A stretch of DNA of 64,000 nucleotides. It comes from Coleofasciculus sp. FACHB-T130 (lineage in GTDB: Bacteria; Cyanobacteriota; Cyanobacteriia; Cyanobacteriales; FACHB-T130). The notes under the pieces are model-generated. The model searched no databases, was not told where the DNA came from, and saw nothing but the letters and a program-made list of their open reading frames with translations. The stretch lies in contig NZ_JACJOG010000038.1 in NCBI RefSeq assembly GCF_014695375.1, positions 62,001 through 126,000 on the forward strand. The letters are read 5' to 3'. Position numbers and translations under genes: made by a program. Of this stretch, positions 8,573 through 16,987 are shown one piece after another. How positions within the stretch are numbered: the stretch's first letter is position 1; each line of letters begins with the position of its first letter.

Positions 8573-10576
8573 GGGTGTTGCCTGTAGGATTCCGATCGCG
8601 GGTCATCAAAAAGGTTTTACTGATTGTTCATATAGTTTGATGCCAGAAGCCTGCACGAGATTGGGACCGTGCTTGCTTGAGGAAAGTCCAGCCAATCTCA
8701 AAAAGCCTTGGTTGCTCAACCAGGCTCAACAATTCAGCGGCTGACGTAGAGAGTGATCCGGCAGAAGACCCTATTCTTCTATTTGAGTATGACTCAAAAC
8801 TGCTCCCTGGCATAATTACAGATGCCGCTTTTGCAAGCGTTTTTTACGGAAACTTTTTAAGTTACGCTATTGCCTCTGGTAGGACACGCATCCAAACTAG
8901 GAGGACGCTAGCTTTTGGATTAATTTAAAAAGCTTAGCAGTTTAGTCGTAAAAACGTCTGGCACTTGTGCAACAGTAATCTGTGATCTAGCTCACCTTCA
9001 AAATATAAACAAGTCGCTAGAGGATAAAACTTGCCTTGTGTAGACAGATGAAGTTGCACACCTGGAGAGCAAAATTTCCTAAGAGGAGCAGATTATCTCT
9101 CCCTCTCTATATCGATCTTACCAAGTCTGAGTCTAGATTGCCTGCCGCTTAGTTGAGTGAAACTTTTTTAGTAAGAGTTGATTGAGAATCACAACGCTCT
9201 CCTGAACTCGTTGCCGACATATGGATTGAGGGCGATTGAGGGCGTTCTTTGGGAATGCAGCTCATCTATATCAGAATCAGAATCAGAGCAAAATATAAAG
9301 CCATCAAAAAAGCGCTTTTTGTAAAGGGCACTCTGGTACTCAGGTGCTTTCATCAGTCACCTCTTCCACTTCTGGTGTCACTGATTATCTAGCGTGCGCC
9401 TAGAAGGTCTGGTTCCTCAACAGCCTTCGTGAGCCTGGTATACGCATCCGCATTCGGCAAGGAAAGATATCTACCCGCTACCAGCCTCTGCCAGGTCTTG
9501 TAAGCTCTGAATCATTGTATTTATTGCTTGCCTAGTCCGAGGGGCACCTAGCTTGCTACTACGATTGCCTTTAACAAGATTGCTCAAGTCGATAGCAAGA
9601 CAATAGCCCTTCTCCGTTGAGTACACGCTGGAGAGGCGAACAATATATTTGTCCGAACATCAGCCTTGCAGGGAATACCAGCGAGAACCGCTATAACTGC
9701 GCTGTCTCATCCCACTTTAGATTTTGGATTTCAGGTTTTGGATAGCACAAGTCTTGTCAGCAAGGGCTTTCAGCAATTTACCTGTGGCGACATTCAGGTG
9801 AAGTGGTCTCAGAACTTGCTTGAAGCGTTGTTTATTTTAGCTAAACCGAATCTCTGTATAGCAGTAATACCACTTCAGGGCTTCGCATACTTACCCTTGA
9901 GAAGGCTGCTTACCTTCGGTAAATACTCAAAGCAAGCAGGATTGATTTCGCGACTAGCTAAATCAATCCGTATTGATATCAGTGCCAAAAAGCATTTACT
10001 TATAATTTTGGCGATAAAGTAACCTGCCTAAAATATTCAACCTCGTATTTTAATTCGGTAAATACTTATAAAGGCTTTTTTAGGATTTGTATTACCTAAA
10101 TAAGTGCGTAGTTCTGCTGAAGACGTTACCCCTATAAATGTGGAACACTTAATATTGAAGCTCGATTTTTTGCGGTAATTGCAAAACCTTGAATTCTGCA
10201 ATTACAGGCTAAAATGATTGGCCGGCAAAGGTTTCAGGTTAAGGTTATCAGTTTAAAGCGTAGTACCTCTTATAGGTAAGTGCCTAGCGAAATGCTCCGG
10301 CTTCAGCAAAAATTTACTCAAAGATTGAGTTTAAATAAAGATACGAAGAAGTTTTAAAAAATCGATAGACAAGCAAAAAAATACTCTCTACAGTAGATGT
10401 AACAGCAAAGGAAACATAATTAGTTTTCAGAAAAATCAGGGGAAATCTACAGGTTCAAGGCATTTCATTGATGTTTAAACATCCTGTGATATACAACCTT
10501 GCACTGTAGTGCAAAGATCGCAGATTCCATAACGCAACTTCAGTTCACTCTTAAATTGGTAAAGGTTTTAATTACA
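8573..10576. other. Gene-poor region of 2 kb
   Basis: No intact gene is supported here. It holds a decayed minus-strand reading frame (9389-9659), a short AAAAAGCGCTTTTT palindrome near 9306-9320, and a perfect 9-bp inverted repeat GTAATTGCA/TGCAATTAC at 10175-10183 and 10197-10205 upstream of the PEP-CTERM gene. A 13-nt direct repeat TTCGGTAAATACT occurs near 9918 and 10055. The 8677-8770 stretch has limited similarity to RNase P RNA (see findings). Base composition becomes AT-rich toward 10.0-10.5 kb. Confidence 0.6.
9389..9659 (-). pseudogene. Frameshifted remnant of an unknown gene
   Basis: On the minus strand two adjacent frames read like one protein. The first contains KYIVRLSSVYSTEKGY and CLAIDLSNLVKGNRSSK and ends at TAG 9471-9473. 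The next frame continues with GRYLSLPNADAYTRLTKAV and EEPDLLGAR to TAG 9389-9391. A TGA lies directly upstream (9660-9662) and no start codon is visible. Composition is protein-like in both halves, so this is probably a decayed gene broken by a small indel near 9475. The family was not recognised. Confidence 0.45.
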
Positions 10577-11689
10577 ATGAAAAGGACAATCCCAACTCTA
10601 TTTAGTTATTCCTTCGTGGCTGCTGGTGTTGCGATCGCATCTTCTGCATTTTCCCCAGCCCATGCTGCCTCTATGACTTTTAGCGCCTCTCCCTTCACAG
10701 GTTCTGCGGCGAAGGTCAACTTTACTTTGGATGACACCGCAGCAGGCGCAGGCAAAGTTCAGTTTACAATTGGTGTTGACACGAAGGTATCGTTTGCCGA
10801 CCTACGTGGAGTCTTCTTCAACATTCTTGATAACTCGCTCCTAAGCGGTCTGAGCGTAGTTGGTCAGAACCAAACAGGTAAAAACGAATTAATAACCACG
10901 ACTGCCTATAACACCAGCGGCAACCTTAGCACTGTTGGTCAAGCTAATTTGAATGGCGATGGAGGCAATCACTCATTTGAATTTGGTATAGAAATTGGTG
11001 ACACAGGTTTGAAGGGCGGTAAGGACGACTTTCAAACGGCCGTTTTTACCCTGTCCCATGCCACAACAGCTTTAACCCTTGCTCAGTTTTATGGTCAGGA
11101 CTTCGGAGTGCGCGTGATGAGCGTAGGCACCGGAAATAGTCGTGAGGGAAGCAGCAAACTAATCGCAACCGCTCCCCCAGCACCCGCGCCAGCACCAGCA
11201 CCCGCGCCAGCACCCGCGCCAGCACCCGCGCCAGCACCCGCGCCAGCACCCGCGCCAGCACCCGCGCCAGCACCCGCGCCAGCTCCGGCACCAGCCCCGG
11301 CACCTGCTCCAGCTCCGGCCCCAGCTCCGGCACCAGCCCCAGCACCTGCTCCAGCTCCGGCCCCAGCACCTGCTCCAGCTCCGGCCCCAGCTCCGGCACC
11401 AGCTCCAGCACCTGCTCCAGCTCCGGCCCCAGCTCCAGCTCCGGCACCTGCTCCAGCTCCGGCCCCAGCTCCAGCTCCAGCCCCAGCACCAACACCAGGT
11501 GGCACCACTGGCGTCGATTACAGCAATGGCGGTACGGGGATTGACTACGGTTCCGGCTCTAACGGCACCGGCGGCGGCACTAAGAGTAACCCTAGACCAG
11601 TACCCGAACCCAGTACAGTGGGCGCACTCATGCTGACAAGTTTTGCAGCCATGCGGTTTGGCAAAAGACGGAAGACAAACGCACAGTAG
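10577..11689 (+). CDS. PEP-CTERM exported protein with (Pro-Ala)52 tract
   Basis: 370 aa from ATG 10577; an upstream in-frame extension is possible but has no signal-like character. Residues 1-32 form a signal peptide (MKRTIPTLFSYSF, AHA cleavage site). Residues ~33-195 are a Gly/Thr-rich beta-type domain. Residues 201-304 are 52 consecutive Pro-Ala dipeptides. A Gly/Tyr/Asn-rich spacer (GVDYSNGGTGIDYGSG) leads to the sorting signal VPEPSTVGALML with a basic tail RFGKRRK. PEP-CTERM proteins are recognised by exosortases and usually end up at the cell surface or in exopolysaccharide. The tract resembles plant arabinogalactan-protein Ala-Pro modules. A terminator and a prolyl-hydroxylase-like gene follow. 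Confidence 0.88.
   Translation: MKRTIPTLFSYSFVAAGVAIASSAFSPAHAASMTFSASPFTGSAAKVNFTLDDTAAGAGKVQFTIGVDTKVSFADLRGVFFNILDNSLLSGLSVVGQNQTGKNELITTTAYNTSGNLSTVGQANLNGDGGNHSFEFGIEIGDTGLKGGKDDFQTAVFTLSHATTALTLAQFYGQDFGVRVMSVGTGNSREGSSKLIATAPPAPAPAPAPAPAPAPAPAPAPAPAPAPAPAPAPAPAPAPAPAPAPAPAPAPAPAPAPAPAPAPAPAPAPAPAPAPAPAPAPAPAPAPAPAPAPAPAPAPAPAPAPTPGGTTGVDYSNGGTGIDYGSGSNGTGGGTKSNPRPVPEPSTVGALMLTSFAAMRFGKRRKTNAQ
11177..11488 (+). repeat. 312-bp (CCN GCN)52 repeat coding for Pro-Ala
   Basis: Exactly 52 Pro-Ala codon pairs. The first ~100 bp are near-identical 12-mers (CCAGCACCCGCG). The remainder mixes CCA, CCC, CCG, CCT with GCT, GCA, GCC, so the protein repeat is kept while the DNA has diversified. This argues for selection on Pro-Ala rather than only recent slippage. 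The opposite strand is also open for long distances, purely as a by-product. Confidence 0.95.
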
Positions 11690-11747
11690 CGTTAAGAGCT
11701 AGTTAAGCGACTGTTTTACCTTCTGTAGAGATACATATTTCAAAAAG

Positions 11748-11780
11748 AGCTTCTCACTTACGATACGGTGAGAAGCTTTT
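11748..11780 (+). terminator. Rho-independent terminator after PEP-CTERM gene
   Basis: 10-bp stem AGCTTCTCAC (11748-11757) with GTGAGAAGCT (11768-11777), followed by TTT. It separates the transcript from the downstream oxygenase gene. Confidence 0.8.
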
Positions 11781-11846
11781 GCTCAGGGTGAATTTACTTC
11801 AAGCCAAAAATCTCAATGCGATAGGTATGTGAAAGTAGGAAAACTT

Positions 11847-12716
11847 ATGGAAACATCTGTTGAAGTCAAAGAGATAAAAGTCAAACTTCTCTTGGCAGGG
11901 GGACATCAATACACTGTCTTTCTAAAGTCAGACGCCCCTATGCTAGAAAATCTGTTAAAAACTGTTGTGGCTCGCTCTTATAAGCAAGAAGATGGTTTTT
12001 ATGGGTTGTTCCAGATTCCGATTGATGAGGGTCGCGCTTCTCTGTGTTTTCCAAGCGAACATCTGGTTGGTGTAGTTACTGAACCCTCTGTTTTTGTGAT
12101 GCAAGAGGAACTTAAACCTCAACCAACGGATGTTTTAGCTTCTCCCTACGTGCAAATTGACAATTTTCTGACTCAAGAGGAACACAAACAACTACTCGAC
12201 TATGTGTTTAAAAAAGAGCCAGCCTTTGTACCTACCAGCATTTCAACCGATGCGACTGATTATCGTCGGTCTATGGCTCTCTACTCTTTCCCTGAGTTTT
12301 CAGAACGGATAGTCAATCGCCTGCGAGCAATTTTACCGGATATATTTAGTAAATTAGGGATTCCATCATTTCCTGTATCTCAAATTGAGTCACAATTAAC
12401 CTCTCACAATGATGGAAATTACTACAAAGTTCACAATGATAATGGTAGTCCTGATACTGCTACCAGAGAATTAACCTATGTTTACTACTTTTACCGAGAA
12501 CCCAAAGCTTTCTCTGGTGGAGAGCTACTAATTTATGACAGCAAGATTGAAAATAACTTTTACGTGAAGGCTGATTCCTTTAAAACAGTTGAGCCTCGTA
12601 ATAATAGCATTGTGCTTTTTCTCAGTCGTTATATGCATGAAGTATTACCTGTGCAATGTCCCTCAAAAGCCTTCGCAGATAGTCGCTTTACGATTAACGG
12701 ATGGGTTCGACGTTGA
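11847..12716 (+). CDS. 2OG-Fe(II) oxygenase, prolyl-4-hydroxylase-like
   Basis: 289 aa from ATG 11847 (AGTAGGA lies 7 nt upstream); a GTG at 11829 is an alternative start. Residues ~1-95 form a separate domain without a firm assignment. Residues ~105-289 form a double-stranded beta-helix dioxygenase: HND supplies the first His and Asp iron ligands, MHEVLPV the distal His, and SRFTINGW the Arg that binds 2-oxoglutarate. The pattern fits P4H-type enzymes acting on proline or related side chains. No signal peptide, so it acts in the cytoplasm. The upstream neighbour is the Pro-Ala-repeat PEP-CTERM gene, a possible substrate. A terminator follows. Confidence 0.85.
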   Translation: METSVEVKEIKVKLLLAGGHQYTVFLKSDAPMLENLLKTVVARSYKQEDGFYGLFQIPIDEGRASLCFPSEHLVGVVTEPSVFVMQEELKPQPTDVLASPYVQIDNFLTQEEHKQLLDYVFKKEPAFVPTSISTDATDYRRSMALYSFPEFSERIVNRLRAILPDIFSKLGIPSFPVSQIESQLTSHNDGNYYKVHNDNGSPDTATRELTYVYYFYREPKAFSGGELLIYDSKIENNFYVKADSFKTVEPRNNSIVLFLSRYMHEVLPVQCPSKAFADSRFTINGWVRR

Positions 12717-12821
12717 TATTTTTGCGCCTTCAGCTAGATTTTCTTTCTCTAGCTTCAGCGCTAAGCAATATTCAATGGCTATTTTCCCTTAAGGATTGAT
12801 TTTTGGGAAACTTCCACAAGA

Positions 12822-12855
12822 AGCTCTCCGCTTTGATTAAGCGGGGAGCTTTTTA
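12822..12855 (+). terminator. Rho-independent terminator after the 2OG oxygenase
   Basis: Stem AGCTCTCCGC (12822-12831) with GCGGGGAGCT (12841-12850, one G-U pair), followed by TTTT. Confidence 0.8.
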
Positions 12856-12993
12856 GGATGGAGCGGGACTTCCGGTACGGGACGTGCTAACTAAGCAAGC
12901 CAAGATTTTCAGTAAACTTTACTCGGAAAACAAAATATAGATGGGTTTGACTAGACTAAGATCAAGAAAAATTACTTAATATTTGAGGACAAG

Positions 12994-13257
12994 ATGGCTC
13001 CTAAAGTGGAAATTTATACCTGGAGCAGCTGCCCCTTCTGCATCCGTGCCAAGGCTTTGCTCGATAAAAAAGGGGTTGATTATATCGAATACTGCATTGA
13101 TGGGGATGAGGCGGCACGGGCGGAGATGGCAAAACGTTCAAGTGGGCGGCGTTCCGTACCTCAAGTTTTTATCAACGATCGGCATATTGGGGGGTGCGAT
13201 GATACCTATGCGCTAGAAGCTCAAGGTAAGCTCGATCCACTCCTGCAATCAGCATAG
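12994..13257 (+). CDS. grxC: Glutaredoxin 3
   Basis: 87 aa, full length for a bacterial dithiol glutaredoxin. The active site CPFC is at residues 13-16, with the SVPQVFI cis-Pro loop and the GGCDD glutathione-binding motif. It reduces disulfides using glutathione. Start ATG 12994, preceded by GAGGAC. It lies directly upstream of gshB, the gene for glutathione synthesis; this pairing is common in cyanobacteria and suggests a shared thiol-redox unit. Confidence 0.96.
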   Translation: MAPKVEIYTWSSCPFCIRAKALLDKKGVDYIEYCIDGDEAARAEMAKRSSGRRSVPQVFINDRHIGGCDDTYALEAQGKLDPLLQSA

Positions 13258-13274
13258 TCATTTGTCCTGAGTGG

Positions 13275-13331
13275 CTGTTTGCGGACAACGGACAGCGAAC
13301 AACGGGCAGCGAACAGCGGACAATGGACAAA
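13275..13331. repeat. Degenerate CGGACAA / CAGCGAA repeats
   Basis: The grxC-gshB spacer is made of related short units (GGACAAC, GGACAGC, GAACAAC, GGGCAGC). Reading through it gives a spurious N-terminal extension of gshB. Confidence 0.6.
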
Positions 13332-13353
13332 AGACAAAAAGCTGATAGCTAAC

Positions 13354-14331
13354 ATGAAACTTGCTTTTATTATTGACCCCATCGAACGCCTAGATCCCGG
13401 TCACGATACCAGTGTGGCGCTGATGGAAGCAGCACAAGCACTGGGACACGAAGTTTGGATTACTCAGGCGAATTTATTGAGTGTGGGGGATGGCAAGGCT
13501 TGGGCGTTGCTGGAGCCGGTGCAACTGACGCCGGTGCAGCTGGTGGAAGGACGCTGGGTGGCGGAGTCGCGGTGGTTTTCTGTAGGCGATCGCGTCTTGC
13601 AACCGCTGGAGGCAATGGACGCGGTTTTCATGCGAACAGATCCGCCAGTGACCGTTCCTTACCTCTACGCCACCTACATTCTGGACTATATCGATCCAGC
13701 GAAAACCTTGGTCATCAACGCCCCCAATGGGTTGCGGGCGGCAAATGAGAAGATGTACGCACTCCAGTTTAAGGAGGCGATTCCGGAAACGATTGTCAGT
13801 GCGGATAAGCAGGTGATCCGGCAGTTTTTAGAGGCCAAAGGGGCAGCAATCCTGAAGCCGTTAGGAAATAAGGCAGGGGAAGGGATTTTATTTTTAGATC
13901 CGAGCGATCGCAACTTTAATTCCCTGATAGAACTCAGTACCCTTCAGGCACGAGTTCCGGTGATGGTGCAAACTTACTTACCTGCCGCTAAGGAGGGAGA
14001 CAAGCGAATTATCCTGCTCAATGGCGAACCGATTGGAGCCGTGAATCGCATTCCTACAGGGAAGGAATTTCGCGGCAATATGGCAGTCGGGGGTAGAGTC
14101 GCTCAGACGGAAATTACCCAACGAGAGCGCGAAATCTGCGCCCAACTGGCTCCTACACTGCAACGGGATGGTTTAATTTTTGTTGGGATTGATGTGATTG
14201 GCGGCTACCTCACGGAAGTGAATGTCACCAGTCCTACTGGCATCCGGGAAATTGATCGACTTGATGGCACCCGTCTCGGCTATCAAGTGATTGAATGGGT
14301 GGAAAAGTTTAGCTCGGAAAACCCTGCATGA
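13354..14331 (+). CDS. gshB: Glutathione synthetase
   Basis: 325 aa from ATG 13354, where homologues begin (MKLAFIIDPIERLDPGHDTS). ATP-grasp enzyme joining gamma-glutamylcysteine and glycine. Visible are the N-terminal substrate domain with FMRTDPP, the ATP-grasp segment with ILKPLGNKAGEGI, and the C-terminal VGIDVIGGYLTEVNVTSPTG metal/ATP site. It overlaps the next gene by 4 bp (ATGA), so they are probably co-translated. Upstream grxC belongs to the same pathway. Confidence 0.96.
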   Translation: MKLAFIIDPIERLDPGHDTSVALMEAAQALGHEVWITQANLLSVGDGKAWALLEPVQLTPVQLVEGRWVAESRWFSVGDRVLQPLEAMDAVFMRTDPPVTVPYLYATYILDYIDPAKTLVINAPNGLRAANEKMYALQFKEAIPETIVSADKQVIRQFLEAKGAAILKPLGNKAGEGILFLDPSDRNFNSLIELSTLQARVPVMVQTYLPAAKEGDKRIILLNGEPIGAVNRIPTGKEFRGNMAVGGRVAQTEITQREREICAQLAPTLQRDGLIFVGIDVIGGYLTEVNVTSPTGIREIDRLDGTRLGYQVIEWVEKFSSENPA

Positions 14332-15464
14332 CATTCAGCAATTCAGCCCAAGCATCGAATCCGATTGGCGTGGCAGTGGTAGGGACTGGATTTGGTCAGA
14401 AAATCCACATCCCAGGATTCAAGGCACATCCGCGTACTCAGGTGGTTGCCGTTTACAACCGGGATTTGGATAAAGCGAGAGCGATCGCTTCTGCCCAGAA
14501 TATCCCCCATGCTTGCGACACCCTAGAAAAAATCGTCGCTTTGCCAGATGTCGCCGCTGTCAGTATTTCAACGCCGCCCTTTTTGCACTATGAAATGGCG
14601 AAGACGGTGTTGCAAGCTGGGAAGCATCTATTATTAGAAAAACCCACAGCCCTGTCAGCGACTGAGGCACGTCAGTTGTATCAGTGGGCGAGAGAAAAGG
14701 GCGCGATCGCTACCCTCGATTTTGAATTTCGCTTTGTCCCCGCATGGCAGCGATTTGCGGAACTTTTAGCAGAAGGGTATGTGGGGCAACAGCGCCTGAT
14801 CAAGATTGATTGGCTGGTGTCGAGTCGTGCCGATGCCACGCGCCCGTGGAACTGGTATTCTCGGAAAGACCAGGGAGGAGGAGCATTGGGAGCCGTCGGT
14901 TCTCACGCTTTTGATTACATTCGCTGGTTGTTTGCACCCGTGCGGCGACTGTGTGCCCAGCTGATTACAGGAATCTCTGTTCGTCCAGACTCGAACACGG
15001 GTGAAATGAAGCCGGTGGATGCGGATGATACGTGTATGCTGATGCTGGAACTGGCGGATGGGACGCCTTGCCAACTGTGTATCAGTTCGGTGGTTTATGC
15101 ATCCCGGACGCACGGGATCGAAGTCTATGGCGATCGCGGTACGTTAGTCTTAGGCAGTGAAAATCAGAAAGATTACGTACATGGTTTTCGCCTCTGGGCG
15201 GCACCTGCGGGTAAACCGCTCGCTGAAGTAGAAATTCCGCATCGGCTGGCGTTTCCCCAAACCTATACGGATGGGCGTCTGGCACCCTTTATCCGAGTTG
15301 TAGACAACTGGGTGCAAGCAATTGACGCCGGGAAAGCGATCGCGCCATCGCTGCGAGAGGGAGTTTATTCCCAGCTGTTAATGGATTTAGCCCATGAATC
15401 CCATCAGACGGGTTGCTGGGTGGATGTGCCAAGTTTGGACACTTTCCTGGCCAGTCGCTCATAG
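14328..15464 (+). CDS. Gfo/Idh/MocA-family oxidoreductase
   Basis: 378 aa. N-terminal Rossmann fold with VAVVGTGFGQ, then STPPFLHYEMAKTVL and the catalytic-type LEKPTAL motif (residues ~100-115), followed by the alpha/beta substrate-binding domain (GGALGAVGSHAFDYIRWL). Such enzymes are NAD(P)-dependent sugar or amino-sugar dehydrogenases; a biliverdin reductase-like role is a distant alternative. Substrate unknown. Its ATG overlaps the gshB stop. An intrinsic terminator follows. Confidence 0.88.
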   Translation: MTFSNSAQASNPIGVAVVGTGFGQKIHIPGFKAHPRTQVVAVYNRDLDKARAIASAQNIPHACDTLEKIVALPDVAAVSISTPPFLHYEMAKTVLQAGKHLLLEKPTALSATEARQLYQWAREKGAIATLDFEFRFVPAWQRFAELLAEGYVGQQRLIKIDWLVSSRADATRPWNWYSRKDQGGGALGAVGSHAFDYIRWLFAPVRRLCAQLITGISVRPDSNTGEMKPVDADDTCMLMLELADGTPCQLCISSVVYASRTHGIEVYGDRGTLVLGSENQKDYVHGFRLWAAPAGKPLAEVEIPHRLAFPQTYTDGRLAPFIRVVDNWVQAIDAGKAIAPSLREGVYSQLLMDLAHESHQTGCWVDVPSLDTFLASRS

Positions 15465-15542
15465 CGACAGTCAACGTAGGAGATTAAGCTTCAAATACAG
15501 TTAAGTTAACGTTTTGAGGCAACCTATTTGCACCCCCTTCGC

Positions 15543-15565
15543 CTCCTGAAAAAGGAGATTTTTTT
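15543..15565 (+). terminator. Intrinsic terminator
   Basis: CTCCT (15543-15547), GAAAA loop, AGGAG (15553-15557), then a run of seven T. A second stem CCCCCAA/TTGGGGG (15573-15579, 15592-15598) lies just downstream. Confidence 0.65.
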
Positions 15566-15730
15566 CTCATCGCCCCCAATTTATCAGCGGGTTGGGGGAT
15601 CTTCTTTCAAATACTGATTTATCTAAACGTATTTAACCCGAACCGGATCGCGTTGCAACTTTGCCATTTGCCTCGCGACTGAGTTAGATTAAAACATCTT
15701 TTCAACCGCTTTTCCTCAGGGTGGGCAGCA

Positions 15731-16939
15731 ATGTTACCTGTCGCAGTTTTCGTCTGTCTTGGCTGGATCGTGTCTGTTTGTATACACGAGTTTGGTCATG
15801 CGGTAGTTGCTTATTGGGGCGGGGATACCTCAGTTAAAGATAAGGGGTATTTGACCCTGAATCCCCTCAAATATACCGATCCAACTTTGAGTTTGGTTCT
15901 GCCCGTCGTCTTTCTTCTCATCGGTGGGATTGCCTTACCGGGTGCCGCAGTTTACATCAATCAAAGCCAATTACGCAATCGTTGGTGGAAAAGTGCTGTC
16001 TCCGCAGCGGGTCCCATCGCTAGTGTAATCGTGACTTTATTGCTCACGATTCCCTTTTGGCTGGGTTGGGTGACGCCATTCAGCGAACACTGGATTGGAC
16101 CAGCTTTAGCATTCCTAATTATTCTACAAATTTCCGTTATTCAGTTCAACTTTCTGCCAATTCCGCCGCTGGATGGTTATGGCATTATCGAGCCGTGGTT
16201 GCCGAATCAAACTCAAATTAAACTGAGAAAGCTGAGCAAATATGGAATTATTGCCCTCTTCATTCTGCTCTCATTCGTAAAACCGTTAAATCTGCTTTTT
16301 TGGAAATCAGCTTTTACAATTGGGGCACTGCTTGGTGTTCCAATGGAATTGGTATGGAAGGGATACGCATCTTTCAACGCAGATTCTGGCATTTTATTAG
16401 TAGCAGCAATTGGTGTTTTTTTACTAATTCGCAGAGTAATGAGTCCGCATCATGCTTGTTACGAAAAAGGCAATCAGCTACTTAAATCTCAACAGTACGA
16501 AGAAGCGATCGCTTCCTATGACAAAGCCATTAAACTAAAACACGATTTTTGGGAAGCGTGGCATCACCGAGCCTGGGCGTTAGGAAGCCTACAACGGTAT
16601 AAAGAAGCGATCGCTTCCTACGAGCAAGCAATTGTCCTCAAACCAGATAACCCCGCTATCTGGACTGACTGGAGTGGGGCACTCGCTGCATTGCAACGAT
16701 ACGAAGAAGCGATCGCCTGTTGTGACAGAGCCATCGAAATCAATCCTCACTACCCTTATGCTTGGTATAACAAAGCTTGCTTCTGTGCCCTACAAGGCAA
16801 AGCTTCTTTAGCGCTTGATGCTCTAGAACAGGCAATTAATCTCGATCCCAATACATTTAAAACCTATGCCAAAAATGAATCAAGTTTTTATCGAATTTGG
16901 CAACATGAGCGGTTCAAAAAAATGATTGGTGAATTGTAG
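15731..16939 (+). CDS. Site-2-protease (M50)-like membrane protein with C-terminal TPRs
   Basis: 402 aa. The zinc motif HEFGH is at residues 19-23 inside the first membrane helix, and NFLPIPPLDGYGI supplies the third, Asp-containing metal site. About five to six hydrophobic segments run to residue ~240. Residues ~250-360 hold three TPR units of the YEEAIASYDKAI type. M50 proteases cleave within membranes to release regulators. The TPR part probably recruits partners and should face the cytoplasm. Start ATG 15731 after CAGGGTGGGCAGCA. Not obviously in an operon. Confidence 0.85.
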   Translation: MLPVAVFVCLGWIVSVCIHEFGHAVVAYWGGDTSVKDKGYLTLNPLKYTDPTLSLVLPVVFLLIGGIALPGAAVYINQSQLRNRWWKSAVSAAGPIASVIVTLLLTIPFWLGWVTPFSEHWIGPALAFLIILQISVIQFNFLPIPPLDGYGIIEPWLPNQTQIKLRKLSKYGIIALFILLSFVKPLNLLFWKSAFTIGALLGVPMELVWKGYASFNADSGILLVAAIGVFLLIRRVMSPHHACYEKGNQLLKSQQYEEAIASYDKAIKLKHDFWEAWHHRAWALGSLQRYKEAIASYEQAIVLKPDNPAIWTDWSGALAALQRYEEAIACCDRAIEINPHYPYAWYNKACFCALQGKASLALDALEQAINLDPNTFKTYAKNESSFYRIWQHERFKKMIGEL

Positions 16940-16987
16940 CTAGTAGGATAATAGCCATTGCCTACCTTGCTGCTAACTAATGAGCCG

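Noticed and set aside
9666-10022. 118-codon plus-strand frame in the gene-poor region
   Set aside because: TTG start, no ribosome-binding site, irregular composition and no recognisable domain; the more convincing coding signal next to it is on the other strand.
11046-11508. Long minus-strand frames opposite the Pro-Ala tract (Gly-Ala or Leu-Glu repeats)
   Set aside because: They are unavoidable products of the CCN-GCN repeat on the other strand and have no start signals.
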